Part shown: positions 37,010-46,003 of the stretch, one piece after another | Position numbering within the stretch: the stretch's first letter is position 1 | Layout of the letters: each line of letters begins with the position of its first letter | Origin: an uncultured Lachnospiraceae bacterium | GTDB taxonomy: Bacteria > Bacillota > Clostridia > Lachnospirales > Lachnospiraceae | Assembly: GCA_902774915.1 (NCBI GenBank) | Contig: CACYKH010000005.1 | Coordinates: forward strand, 1-64,000 | Reading direction: 5' to 3' | Length of the DNA: 64,000 nucleotides | Notes under the pieces: model-generated | Seen by the model: only the letters and a program-made list of their open reading frames with translations | Told to the model about the DNA's origin: nothing | Database searches by the model: none | Position numbers and translations under genes: made by a program

Positions 37010-38278
37010 ATGAAACGCTTTTTTATTATTTTACTTACAATATCTATAATAGTTCTAATTATTCCAGTTTTCCTGATGAAACGTCAGACCATAGATGTGC
37101 AGGAACTGGATGTGGTAGAAGTTAACGAGCTGCTTTTTGAGATAGAGAAGAACTGGGACAGTACTAGTAAATCTTATCCAGAATGCAGCTTTGGTTATGC
37201 TATCCTGAACGAAGATGAAGAATTGATTTACAGTCGTCGTGGCGAACATCAGGCCAGTTCAATAGTTTCTGCAACTAAGGAAAGAGATGTAATGCGCGAT
37301 ATCATAGTTGATGATCAAAAAGTTGGTACACTTATCATCTATAATTACATCAATGATATTGAATATATGGTAGGCCAGAAAATGTTAAAGAATTATTTTG
37401 TAGCTGCAGGCTTTGTTCTGGTCTTGATCCTCGCTACATTCATCTGGATATGGGTAAGAGTTGTAATGCCATTTGATAAGATGAAAGATTTTGCTACAGC
37501 AGTTTCATCTGGAGATCTTGACAGGCCACTTGAAATGGATAAGGTAAATGTATTCGGAGCTTTTACAGAAAGCTTCGATATAATGCGTGAGGAACTTTCT
37601 ATTTCACGTCAGAGGGAATATGAAGCAAATGTCAGTAAGCGTGAACTTGTTGCCCAGCTTTCCCATGATATAAAAACTCCGGTTGCATCTATTAAAGCTA
37701 TGTCCGAAATTTTGGAAGTGAAATCGGAACAGGCAAGTGATGAATTTACAAATGAAAAGGTAAAGGCTATTGGCCAAAAGGCAGATCAGATAGACCATCT
37801 GGTATCAAATCTTTTCTCAGCTACATTGAAAGAATTAGAGCATCTTGAGGTGAACACTTCTGAAATGCCAAGCACGACGTTGGTTGACATAATTCGAGAT
37901 GCTGATTTCGAAGATAAGATTAAAAAAATAGATATTCCAGAGTGCATTATCTATATGGATAACATTAGAGCAGGTCAGGTTATTACGAATATTATTTATA
38001 ATTCATATAAATATGCAGGTACAGAAATAGAGGTGAATGCATTTACCTCCGAGGACTATCTTAATATCAGCTTTACCGATAAGGGTGGTGGAGTTGATGA
38101 GGCTGAGCTTCCTCACATTATGGAGAAGTTTTACCGTGGTAAGAATTCTGAAGGAAAAGAGGGAAGTGGTCTCGGCCTTAATATAGCAAAGAACCTGATG
38201 CATGATATGAGGGGAACCATTGATTGTAAGAATGTTGATGGTGGGTTTTCTGTGATCTTAGGTTTTGCTATTAGTTAA
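37010..38278 (+). CDS. Sensor histidine kinase
   Basis: A 422-residue membrane kinase. One membrane segment lies at residues 3-23, then a ~100-residue extracytoplasmic domain, a second segment near 126-148, a HAMP-like linker, the phospho-acceptor His219 in LSHDIKTPVAS and an ATPase domain with GGGVDEAELPHIMEKFYRGK and GSGLGLNIAK. It should phosphorylate the regulator encoded two bases before it. The pair precedes an ABC exporter, the layout of antimicrobial-peptide or envelope-stress sensing systems. Signal unknown. Confidence 0.93.
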   Translation: MKRFFIILLTISIIVLIIPVFLMKRQTIDVQELDVVEVNELLFEIEKNWDSTSKSYPECSFGYAILNEDEELIYSRRGEHQASSIVSATKERDVMRDIIVDDQKVGTLIIYNYINDIEYMVGQKMLKNYFVAAGFVLVLILATFIWIWVRVVMPFDKMKDFATAVSSGDLDRPLEMDKVNVFGAFTESFDIMREELSISRQREYEANVSKRELVAQLSHDIKTPVASIKAMSEILEVKSEQASDEFTNEKVKAIGQKADQIDHLVSNLFSATLKELEHLEVNTSEMPSTTLVDIIRDADFEDKIKKIDIPECIIYMDNIRAGQVITNIIYNSYKYAGTEIEVNAFTSEDYLNISFTDKGGGVDEAELPHIMEKFYRGKNSEGKEGSGLGLNIAKNLMHDMRGTIDCKNVDGGFSVILGFAIS

Positions 38279-38305
38279 TATATGCATAATACAAATTAAT
38301 ATAAG

Positions 38306-38337
38306 CTTAATGTTCCGATAAAGCACCTTAATATTCC
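38306..38337 (+). promoter_or_regulatory. Direct repeats before the exporter operon (candidate regulator operator)
   Basis: CTTAATGTTCC (38306-38316) and CTTAATATTCC (38327-38337) match at ten of eleven bases and start 21 bp apart, two helical turns. A shorter TTTAATATA follows at 38342. They lie 44-75 bp before the surface-protein ATG. Direct repeats at such spacing are usual for dimers of OmpR-type regulators, and one is encoded just upstream. Confidence 0.5.
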
Positions 38338-38380
38338 ATCCTTTAATATACAGTTAAAAGTTCATTAAAGGAGAAATATT

Positions 38381-39331
38381 ATGAAACGTATCGGAACATT
38401 TTTACTTTCAACACTTTTTATAGCTGGAGCAATTCTTGGCGGAGTTAATCAGTCAGGAAATGGCATGGGAAATGTTTATGCAACTAGTTCAGATGCAAAC
38501 AAGCAGACAATGTACTATGCAACTCCAAGACTTCAGGTTACTGGCAGAGATATTAAAGGGGACACAGTCAAGGCTGGTGAAGAATTTGAGATGGTTATCC
38601 ATCTTAAGAATGAATCTAACAGCACTAAGATACGCAACGTAAGTATGAAGCTTTCAAGTGAGGAGAATCAGATAGTTACATCTTCAGGTTCAGATTCAAT
38701 TTATATCGAGACAATCGATAAGGAAGAGGAGACAGACGTAACAGTTAAGATGATATCTAAGGCTGATCTTGAACAGAAGAATTACTCAGTTAATCTTAGT
38801 TACACTTATGAAGATAACAATAAGAATACATTTGAAGATACAGCAAGTCTTTCAGTTCCTGTTGTTCAGGAATCTGGTCTGTCACTTACAGAGAAGAAAC
38901 TTTCAAAGACAGAGGTTATGGTGGATGGTAAGACAAGTCTTACATTCAAGGTAAATAACCTGGGACTTGATAAGCTGAGAAATGTAACTGTAGATTTAAG
39001 CGGTGATACCATTCAGGATATATCTTACTTCGTAGGTTCAGTTGAAGTAGGTGAGAGTGGAGCGGTTGATATCAACCTTACACCTGACAAGGTTGGAGAA
39101 AGTCCTATAAAGATCAATGTTACTTATGAAGATACACTTGGCAATCAGTCTACTTATGAGGATGAGCTGAGTCTTGTGGTTAAAGAGGCTGCTAGCGAAG
39201 ATGCCGCCAGCGCTGAAGCTGAGGAGTCATCTATTAGCCCTGTTATGATCATAGTTATAATTGCAGTTATAGTAGTAATTATTATAATTGCAAATGTGAT
39301 CAAGAAAAAGAAACAGCAAAAGTATGAGTAA
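38381..39331 (+). CDS. Membrane-anchored surface protein with Ig-like (CARDB/NEW3-like) domains
   Basis: A 316-residue protein with an N-terminal signal segment (about 5-25), two tandem beta-rich domains (about 45-150 and 160-265) and a C-terminal membrane segment (about 285-308) followed by a Lys-rich stop-transfer tail. The two domains share patterns such as the DTVKAGEEFEMVIHLKNES and KTSLTFKVNNLG strands, resembling CARDB or NEW3 modules; the exact family is not certain. It sits between the two-component system and the ABC exporter genes and may serve as an extracellular adaptor, like MacA in Gram-negatives. AAAGGAGAA precedes ATG 38381. Confidence 0.82.
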   Translation: MKRIGTFLLSTLFIAGAILGGVNQSGNGMGNVYATSSDANKQTMYYATPRLQVTGRDIKGDTVKAGEEFEMVIHLKNESNSTKIRNVSMKLSSEENQIVTSSGSDSIYIETIDKEEETDVTVKMISKADLEQKNYSVNLSYTYEDNNKNTFEDTASLSVPVVQESGLSLTEKKLSKTEVMVDGKTSLTFKVNNLGLDKLRNVTVDLSGDTIQDISYFVGSVEVGESGAVDINLTPDKVGESPIKINVTYEDTLGNQSTYEDELSLVVKEAASEDAASAEAEESSISPVMIIVIIAVIVVIIIIANVIKKKKQQKYE

Positions 39332-39367
39332 ACTATTCATAGAATAAATTTTACATAGGAAAGAATA

Positions 39368-40132
39368 ATGGAAAACAAGAAAGCAATTATTAAAACAGAT
39401 AAGCTGTGTAAATCCTTTTCAGTTGGTGGAGTACAGCATCATATCATCAAGAATATGGATCTTGAGATATACGAAGGAGACTTTACCGTAATAATGGGTT
39501 CATCCGGTGCAGGTAAGTCAACCCTTCTGTATGCTCTGTCTGGAATGGATAAGGCAAATCTTGGCAAGATTACATTTTGCGAAAAAGATATAACAAAGTT
39601 TAACAGTGATCAGTTGGCTATTTTTAGAAGAAGACATTGTGGATTTGTGTTCCAGCAGATACATCTTATTGGAACCATGAGTATTCTGGATAATGTTCTT
39701 GCGGCAGGACTCCTGACAGGACAGAATAAGAAAACTCTGACAAAGAATGCTAAGGAGATGCTTCGTAAGGTTGGAATAGAAGAGAAGCTGTGGCATAAAT
39801 TCCCGAACCAGCTATCTGGTGGTGAGGCTCAGAGAGTGGGTATTGTAAGAGGTCTTATCAATACTCCGGATATGGTATTTGCCGATGAGCCAACAGGTGC
39901 ACTTAATAGTGCCAGCAGTGATGCAGTACTGGATATTCTTACAGAGTTTAACCGTTCAGGTCAGAGTATCGTAATGGTAACTCATGACATGAAATCAGCT
40001 CGTCGTGGAAACCGTATCATTTATCTTCGTGATGGTGCTATCTGCGGAGAATGTGATCTTGGTCCGTACGTAACCAAAGACCCTGCCCGCCACGAGAAAC
40101 TTAGAAAATTCTTAGGAGAGATGGGATGGTAA
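39368..40132 (+). CDS. ABC exporter ATP-binding protein (MacB/LolD/BceA type)
   Basis: A 254-residue ATPase with Walker A GSSGAGKST, Q-loop FVFQQIHLIG, signature LSGGEAQRVG, Walker B MVFADEPT and the H-loop VTHD. The GALNSAS stretch after Walker B is characteristic of the MacB/LolD/FtsE group that works with FtsX-fold permeases. It powers the permease encoded at 40259. A GC-rich palindromic element separates the two genes. AGGAAAGAA precedes the ATG. Confidence 0.93.
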   Translation: MENKKAIIKTDKLCKSFSVGGVQHHIIKNMDLEIYEGDFTVIMGSSGAGKSTLLYALSGMDKANLGKITFCEKDITKFNSDQLAIFRRRHCGFVFQQIHLIGTMSILDNVLAAGLLTGQNKKTLTKNAKEMLRKVGIEEKLWHKFPNQLSGGEAQRVGIVRGLINTPDMVFADEPTGALNSASSDAVLDILTEFNRSGQSIVMVTHDMKSARRGNRIIYLRDGAICGECDLGPYVTKDPARHEKLRKFLGEMGW

Positions 40133-40135
40133 ATT

Positions 40136-40225
40136 GCTCGATTTTGAAAAAATCGAGCACGGAGCGAAGCGACCAGCAAGCCGCAGTGCCATGCAGGCAC
40201 TTGGGTGCCTGTATGGGCAGGCGGC
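40136..40225 (+). repeat. GC-rich palindromic element between exporter genes
   Basis: It consists of hairpin 1, GCTCGATTTT/AAAATCGAGC (40136-40145 with 40149-40158), a GGAGCGAAGCGACC linker, and a nested long hairpin. The latter pairs GCCGC (40180-40184) with GCGGC (40221-40225), TGCCAT with ATGGGCA, and CAGGCAC (40194-40200) with GTGCCTG (40205-40211). The GC content is far above its surroundings. A GCTCGATT/AATCGAGC stem also appears at 133-152 after the 23S gene. It looks like an intergenic repeat of the REP/BOX kind; copy number in the genome is unknown. Confidence 0.6.
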
Positions 40226-40258
40226 GTTAAGCTAAGACATTAGTAAGGACGATACATT

Positions 40259-42652
40259 ATGTTAACTAAACTAATTAAATCAAATTTTAAGAATGACCTA
40301 TCCCACATGATCACTTTTTTCCTGATCATGGTTCTGGCAACGGTAATGCTCCACACAGGTCTTGCGATTTTTCATGGTTATAATGGCCTTCATGAATCTA
40401 AGAAGGACAAGTATAATTTTGCAGATGTTGTGGTGGAAAGCACCCTTAGGCCAGAGGATAAGGCTAAGATAGAGGAAATTATTTCTAATTCTGAATTTAT
40501 AGAATCATATGAGAAACAAAATCCTGTGGTGGAAAGCTTTGAAATGACGAAGGCGGGTTCTGAAGAGGACTCAAAGAATATATATGATCTTTCTTCGTTT
40601 AATCTTTCTCTTCTTCCATATGGAGAATGGGGAGAAATAGAAGCTCCACATTTTGTAGAGCTTTCAGAAGAAGAGTTCGATAATCCTATATATGTATCTT
40701 ATTACATTAATACTAATTTTATTAAGGCAGATTTAGGTGATAGTATAGATGTCAAAATGGGTGACAGATATTACACATTTCAGGTTGCAGGTATTTATGA
40801 AAGTCTGATCTCAAGTGAGACAGGAGTGATTTATATATCACCTTCCTTATTTAACGAATTGAAGATTGAAGAAGAGAATAAACTTCTTGAGGCTCAGAAA
40901 AATAATGATATGCAGACTGATACTCTAGAGTATTCCAGGACGACTTTCTATATGAAGACAGTTCCTGGCTACGATTTACAGGATGCGACAGGTAAGCTCA
41001 CTAAATCATTCAGTGAACATGAAATACTTGCTTTTGCTATAGGTGCTGATCTTGTTATAACAGACCTCACATACATGGAGAATATGATTGCTGCTATGTT
41101 GGCGGCATTTGCCATTATTATAACTGTTATATCTATGATCATTATTTACTTCAGAGTTTCAAATAGCATAGAGCAGAACATTGTTAATATAGGAGCCCTA
41201 AAATCATTGGGATATACTTCCAGACAGATAAGAGCCTCTATGGTAATCGAATTTGCACTTACTACATTTTTAGCTGTGATTTCTGGTGTTGTATTATCTT
41301 ATGTTATTCTTTTCCCATTTGAAAAAATGATGAGAAGTTTTAGCGGCGTGCAGTGGGTGATTTCATTTGACCTAGTTTCATTTCTTATTACATGTATTCT
41401 TATAGTTGGAACGGTAATACTGGTTTCAATCCGTAGTACAAAAATGATAGGTAAGCTTGATCCAGTAGTTGCCCTGAGATTTGGAATTAATACTCATAGT
41501 TTTAAAAAGAATCATGCCCCTATAGAAACAACACATGGTCCACTTACCTGGATCATGGCACTTAAGTCAGTTCTTAGTAATACAAAACAAAACATTATAC
41601 TTATCGTTGTTATGCTTTCTATAGGAATAGTAACTACGTTTTCAGCATTTCTGGCATACAACTGTGTTTATAATTCATCATATCTTTACCGTATGGTTAA
41701 TCTTATAGGTACTGATGTGGATCTTAGATTTAGTGAGGAAATGAATGTCATTGATGAGATAGCAGAGCTACCATATGTTGAATCAGTATGGTGGATGGAT
41801 GCGGTATCTGCTACAGTTGAAGGATATTCTGTACAGGCTACAATAACAGATGATTTTTCTGATATAGGAGAGATTAATGTTTATGAAGGAAGATGCCCAA
41901 AGTATGATAATGAAATAGTATTAGGTGGTAGTCTTGCTAAAACTCTTGGTGTAGATATAGGCGATGAGGTTAATGTATCTTACGGCCAAAAGGAGAGAAA
42001 ATATCTGATTACAGGATTTGAACAATCTGGTGCAAATAACGGTATGGATTTATCCATTACTTCTGAAGGAATAGAACATTTAGGTTACAAGCCAGTAAAA
42101 ACATCAATTGGAGTATTTGTAAAGAATCATTCTTTAGAAAACACTAAAAGGCTTGTTGATGATGTTCAAAGTATGTATGGTGATAAACTGATTAGTTATG
42201 GGAATGCCATTGAAACATTGAAAAATGGTGATGAATCAATAATAGCTATAGCGTCAATAATGGTAGGTGTTATGGTATTAATAAGTATCTTTGTTATAGT
42301 TCTATCCCTTAACTTATTAGTCAAAACCACCATAATTAAGAAACAACAGGAAATTGGAATAAAGAAGGCTATAGGTTTTTCAAGTGATCAGCTAAGAACA
42401 GAACTTGTTCTGTCTATGCTGCCACAAATATTTATAGGTGCACTTGCAGGATCTTTGATGGGTTACAAGTGGTCGAATGCCATACTTGCAGCACTGCTTT
42501 CGGCTATAGGTATTATGAGGTCCAACATGGTTATGTTCCCTTGGATGATAGTTGTTTCAGTCCTATTCGGATTAATAGTTTCATTCGTTATCATCTGGTT
42601 TATTTCTGGAAGGATACGTAAAATTTCTGCTTACTCACTTATTACTGAGTAG
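40259..42652 (+). CDS. ABC exporter permease with FtsX domains
   Basis: A 797-residue membrane protein. One membrane segment near residues 17-37, a large extracytoplasmic domain (about 45-270), three segments between 275 and 395, another near 440-460, a second extracytoplasmic domain (about 475-655) and three last segments (about 660-790). This is two FtsX-type halves in one chain. The cytoplasmic QQEIGIKKAIGFSSDQLR loop is typical. With the ATPase at 39368 it should move lipids, peptides or antibiotics out of the membrane; substrate unknown. AAGGACG lies before ATG 40259. Confidence 0.9.
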   Translation: MLTKLIKSNFKNDLSHMITFFLIMVLATVMLHTGLAIFHGYNGLHESKKDKYNFADVVVESTLRPEDKAKIEEIISNSEFIESYEKQNPVVESFEMTKAGSEEDSKNIYDLSSFNLSLLPYGEWGEIEAPHFVELSEEEFDNPIYVSYYINTNFIKADLGDSIDVKMGDRYYTFQVAGIYESLISSETGVIYISPSLFNELKIEEENKLLEAQKNNDMQTDTLEYSRTTFYMKTVPGYDLQDATGKLTKSFSEHEILAFAIGADLVITDLTYMENMIAAMLAAFAIIITVISMIIIYFRVSNSIEQNIVNIGALKSLGYTSRQIRASMVIEFALTTFLAVISGVVLSYVILFPFEKMMRSFSGVQWVISFDLVSFLITCILIVGTVILVSIRSTKMIGKLDPVVALRFGINTHSFKKNHAPIETTHGPLTWIMALKSVLSNTKQNIILIVVMLSIGIVTTFSAFLAYNCVYNSSYLYRMVNLIGTDVDLRFSEEMNVIDEIAELPYVESVWWMDAVSATVEGYSVQATITDDFSDIGEINVYEGRCPKYDNEIVLGGSLAKTLGVDIGDEVNVSYGQKERKYLITGFEQSGANNGMDLSITSEGIEHLGYKPVKTSIGVFVKNHSLENTKRLVDDVQSMYGDKLISYGNAIETLKNGDESIIAIASIMVGVMVLISIFVIVLSLNLLVKTTIIKKQQEIGIKKAIGFSSDQLRTELVLSMLPQIFIGALAGSLMGYKWSNAILAALLSAIGIMRSNMVMFPWMIVVSVLFGLIVSFVIIWFISGRIRKISAYSLITE

Positions 42653-42681
42653 TTGAATAATTGCATCTTAGTAGTTATAAT
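42653..42681 (+). promoter_or_regulatory. Promoter of upp
   Basis: TTGAAT (42653-42658), 17-bp spacer, TATAAT (42676-42681), starting right at the end of the permease gene. The 5' untranslated region would be about 50 bases. A short GGCTC/GAGTC stem lies in it but does not match the PyrR-binding consensus. Confidence 0.7.
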
Positions 42682-42738
42682 TATTATGGAGTTTTTAATA
42701 ATGATTAGGCTCACCAAAGAGTCGGATAGGAGATATAT

Positions 42739-43380
42739 ATGTACAAGGATTATGCTAATGTGACAGAGATGAAACATCCGCTTATAAAGCACAAGATTTC
42801 ACTTCTGAGAGACAAGAACACAGGTACTAATGAGTTTCGTAAGTTGGTTGAAGAGATAGCCATGCTGGAGGCATTTGAGGCATTTAAGGACCTTCCGCTT
42901 AAGGATGTTGAAGTAGAGACTCCTATAGAGAAATGTAATTCACCAATGATAGATGGTAAGAACCTTGCGATCGTTCCTATCCTTAGAGCTGGACTTGGAA
43001 TGGTAAATGGTATTACAGCACTGGTTCCAACAGCAAAGGTTGGTCATGTAGGACTTTACAGAGATCCTGAAACACATGAGCCACATGAGTATTATTGTAA
43101 GCTTCCAGATCCAATTGATCAGAGACTTATAGCAGTACTTGATCCAATGCTTGCAACTGGTGGTTCAGCAGTAGCTGCTGTTGATTTCATAAAGAAGAGC
43201 GGTGGTAAGAATATTAAGTTCCTTTGCATCATCGCTGCTCCTGAAGGAATTAAGAGACTGGCTGAGTCTCATCCTGATATTGAGATATACATTGGAAATG
43301 TAGATAGATGCCTGAACGAAAATGCTTATATTTGTCCAGGACTTGGAGATGCCGGAGATAGAATTTTCGGTACAAAATAA
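42739..43380 (+). CDS. upp: Uracil phosphoribosyltransferase
   Basis: A 213-residue salvage enzyme that makes UMP from uracil and PRPP. The PRPP-binding loop [17 protein letters not shown], the N-terminal [16 protein letters not shown] and the uracil-binding [16 protein letters not shown] are all present. Length is as usual for the family (about 209). It is a monocistronic unit between the promoter at 42653 and the terminator at 43400. TAGGAGA precedes the ATG. Confidence 0.97.
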   Translation: MYKDYANVTEMKHPLIKHKISLLRDKNTGTNEFRKLVEEIAMLEAFEAFKDLPLKDVEVETPIEKCNSPMIDGKNLAIVPILRAGLGMVNGITALVPTAKVGHVGLYRDPETHEPHEYYCKLPDPIDQRLIAVLDPMLATGGSAVAAVDFIKKSGGKNIKFLCIIAAPEGIKRLAESHPDIEIYIGNVDRCLNENAYICPGLGDAGDRIFGTK

Positions 43381-43399
43381 ATACTTATAACCAAAATAA

Positions 43400-43423
43400 A
43401 AGAACCCGCCATGGCGGGTTCTT
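43400..43423 (+). terminator. Terminator between upp and the convergent DUF975 gene
   Basis: Palindrome AAGAACCCGCC/GGCGGGTTCTT with A-rich flank to the left and ACTTT to the right, in a 57-bp convergent gap. It probably stops transcription from both sides. Confidence 0.85.
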
Positions 43424-43437
43424 ACTTTATGCTTTAG

Positions 43438-44529
43438 TTAGATACCATAAGGTGTATCGTTGTTATTGTTTGGCTGTTGTCCATATGGATCAGCTGGTTC
43501 CTGTCCATAGTATGGATTTGGATCCTGTGGCTGCTGAGCGTAAGGATCGGCAGGAGTCTGTGGCTGCTGAGCATAAGGATCAGCAGGAGTCTGAGTCTGC
43601 GCATATGGGTCCTGAGCCTGTGGAGTATAAGCCTGCTGTGGTGTATATGGCTGCTGTGGAGCATATGAAGCCTGATAACCACCAGCGTTATAGCCTGCAT
43701 TTCCATAACCACCTGCGAAGTTAGGTGTGAAGTATGGCTTATCTGGTCCAAAGTAACGAGTTCTAAGCTCGAGGAAGAGCTCTGACTCTGTAGCATACAT
43801 ATATGGATTAACCATAAAGATTGAAAGAATTCCACATGTAAGAATGCTGAGAAGAATCCATCCGATGAAGGAAAGCTCAAGTACAAACGTTGCCCACTTA
43901 TTTCCATCCATCATTCTCTTACTCATTTCAAGTGCATCCTTGTAATCAATAGTAGGATCCTCTGTGAGGATATAATCTACCATGTAGTACTCATAGGCCT
44001 TAATGATACCAGGAATGATGAAGAGCAGTGACCAGAGGAAAATGAAAAGGTCTTTCATAAACATAACCTTTACAATGCTCATATACTGGCCCTTCTTAAA
44101 AGCAAAACCAACCTCGTTGAATCTCGGGTTATCAAACGAGTTCAAGGTGAACCATCGTTTACATCCAACTGCTATAGGATTTCTGATAAAAATAGTGAAT
44201 GCAAGTGCGAATGCCCAGATTATAAGAGCTACAACAATAACTATACCTGTAATAGCTCCGAGCATTCCAAATAGCATTTCATCACTGGCATTATCACCAT
44301 GATCATCCAAATCATCAAAATCGAAATCAAAATCGTCATCATCATAGTTATAGCTATTATAACTTGTACTTGATGAATTGTTACCAATGTTGTTTCTAAA
44401 TGAACTAGTGTTTACACTACCACCGCTTCCAGCTGCCCAAGTAAGAATAAGTGCTACCAGAACTGCCATCCAGTAGTTCTTCTTGTACGCAACTTTGCCG
44501 CGTTCTTTTAAAGTCGCTCTGTCAAACAT
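43438..44529 (-). CDS. DUF975-family membrane protein with Pro/Gln/Tyr-rich tail
   Basis: A 363-residue protein of a Firmicutes family of unknown function. The N-terminal RATLKERGKVAYKKNYW is the family mark. Four or so membrane segments lie in residues 18-250, interrupted by an Asp-rich loop (DDDDFDFDFDDLDDHGDN). The last ~100 residues are low-complexity with tandem DPYAQ, TPADPYAQQPQ units, probably a disordered cytoplasmic tail. AAGGAGGT precedes the ATG on the minus strand. Repeats in the tail make long meaningless frames on the opposite strand. Confidence 0.9.
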   Translation of the reverse strand: MFDRATLKERGKVAYKKNYWMAVLVALILTWAAGSGGSVNTSSFRNNIGNNSSSTSYNSYNYDDDDFDFDFDDLDDHGDNASDEMLFGMLGAITGIVIVVALIIWAFALAFTIFIRNPIAVGCKRWFTLNSFDNPRFNEVGFAFKKGQYMSIVKVMFMKDLFIFLWSLLFIIPGIIKAYEYYMVDYILTEDPTIDYKDALEMSKRMMDGNKWATFVLELSFIGWILLSILTCGILSIFMVNPYMYATESELFLELRTRYFGPDKPYFTPNFAGGYGNAGYNAGGYQASYAPQQPYTPQQAYTPQAQDPYAQTQTPADPYAQQPQTPADPYAQQPQDPNPYYGQEPADPYGQQPNNNNDTPYGI

Positions 44530-44598
44530 ACTTTAAAACCTCCTTAACAAAATTAGTATGATTATACGATAAATGTTAGAAATTGTCTACTTTTGCTA

Positions 44599-44627
44599 TT
44601 GTCGAAATTGGCTTAATGAGGTATGAT
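44599..44627 (+). promoter_or_regulatory. Promoter before the 44668 gene
   Basis: TTGTCG (44599-44604), 17-bp spacer, TATGAT (44622-44627), 40 bp before the ATG at 44668. Confidence 0.6.
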
Positions 44628-44667
44628 ATTTATTGTGATTTTAATTAAATAATAGGAGTATGAGGAA

Positions 44668-45018
44668 ATGGCAAACGAGTTATTTAACATTGAAAAGGCG
44701 ATTGAAACTTATTCTGAAAAGCGTGGTTATACTGAAGGAATTAAGTATTATACCAAGATTATAAAGGGAAACAGAGCTGTTGGTCATTCTGAGTATTATG
44801 GAATTGTAAAAAGATTTGATGCGGCTCTTAAAGATTTCGTTGATAATGAATCTACAACTGCATTGGTTGATATGACAAATATCTTTCCAGAGTTCTATAA
44901 GGATGAAGAAGGTTTACCAGATGTATTTGTAGCTGAAGGTCTGGTTACTGCATTAGATTGTATTTCAGAATACATGATGCATCTCAGCAAACTGTATAAT
45001 CTGGACTATTATAAGTAG
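44668..45018 (+). CDS. Hypothetical protein
   Basis: A 116-residue soluble protein I do not recognise. It is mostly helical and acidic, with no signal or membrane segment and no obvious catalytic motif. It contains one HSEYYGIVKRFDAALKDF stretch and a C-terminal tyrosine-rich YNLDYYK. TAGGAG precedes the ATG. The lipid-kinase gene follows after 41 bp and could be in the same transcript. Confidence 0.75.
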   Translation: MANELFNIEKAIETYSEKRGYTEGIKYYTKIIKGNRAVGHSEYYGIVKRFDAALKDFVDNESTTALVDMTNIFPEFYKDEEGLPDVFVAEGLVTALDCISEYMMHLSKLYNLDYYK

Positions 45019-45059
45019 AGTGAGGCTTTACTTAAAAACCATGTAATGGAGATTTTATA

Positions 45060-45998
45060 ATGTATTATTTCATAGTAAATTATACAGGGGGCAGTGGAAA
45101 TGCAAAGAAGACATGGAACAGAGTGCATTTCCTATTAAAACAAAAAGATATTGAGTATAAAGCCTACGTAACAAAGTATGGTGGGCATGCATCGGAGCTG
45201 GCGGCCAGAATTTCAGAGATGGATGATGATGACATTCGCCTGGTGGTTGTCGGTGGTGATGGAACTATAAGTGAAGTTTTAAATGGTATTACAGATTTCG
45301 AAAGAATAAGATTTGGAGTTATTCCTACAGGTTCAGGAAATGACTTCGCAAGGGGTCTTGGTATTCCTAAGAATACAGATGAGGCTCTTGATATGATGCT
45401 TTCTTCAACAAGAGGTATGACTATTGATCTTGGTGAAGTAACAACAGAGAGCGGATATAAGAGACTTTTTGGTATTAGTTCTGGTATTGGACTGGATGCT
45501 ATAGTTTGTAAGAAAATGATCAATTCAAAGGTTAAGGGATTTCTAAACAAGTTTAGGATTGGACGTTTTGCTTACATCTTCCTGACAATTCAAACTCTTT
45601 TCTCTATGGAAACATATAAGGTAAAGGTTTGGATGAAACTCAGGAACGAAGAGGGTGGAGAACAGTCACTCAGCTTTAAGGATTTGATTTTCCTTGCTGC
45701 AATGAACTTCCCTGCTGAAGGTGGTGGAGTTCCAATGAATCCTGGTGCAAAGGCTGATGATGGACTTCTTTCTATCTGCTCAGTTTCCGGTATTCCAAAG
45801 TGGAGAACCTTCTTTATGCTGCCGGTACTCATGAAGGCTAAGCATGTAGGTAAGAAGGGATTCATGTTAAAGGATGTTGAATACCTTGTATTTGACGCAG
45901 ACCGTCCAATGGTACTTCATGGTGATGGAGAATACCTTGGTGATGAAAAACATATCGAAATGAAAGTTTTGAGAAATATATTGAATGTAATGGTTTAG
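45060..45998 (+). CDS. Diacylglycerol-kinase-family lipid kinase
   Basis: A 312-residue cytoplasmic kinase of the DagK/YegS/LCB5 fold, which phosphorylates lipid hydroxyls, commonly diacylglycerol. The nucleotide loop VVVGGDGTISEVLNGI is near residues 62-77, and PTGSGNDFARGLGIP follows. The C-terminal beta-sandwich ends with MVLHGDGEYLGD. The exact lipid substrate cannot be told from the sequence. A terminator follows six bases after the stop. Confidence 0.9.
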   Translation: MYYFIVNYTGGSGNAKKTWNRVHFLLKQKDIEYKAYVTKYGGHASELAARISEMDDDDIRLVVVGGDGTISEVLNGITDFERIRFGVIPTGSGNDFARGLGIPKNTDEALDMMLSSTRGMTIDLGEVTTESGYKRLFGISSGIGLDAIVCKKMINSKVKGFLNKFRIGRFAYIFLTIQTLFSMETYKVKVWMKLRNEEGGEQSLSFKDLIFLAAMNFPAEGGGVPMNPGAKADDGLLSICSVSGIPKWRTFFMLPVLMKAKHVGKKGFMLKDVEYLVFDADRPMVLHGDGEYLGDEKHIEMKVLRNILNVMV

Positions 45999-46003
45999 AC
46001 GGA

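Noticed and set aside
42682-42738. PyrR-type attenuator before upp
   Set aside because: Only a 5-bp stem is present and the PyrR-binding consensus is not visible.
43434-43907. Open frames overlapping the DUF975 tail, and a possible repeat array
   Set aside because: The periodicity comes from tandem DPYAQ codons in a coding gene; units are imperfect and contiguous with no spacers, so this is neither a CRISPR array nor a second gene.
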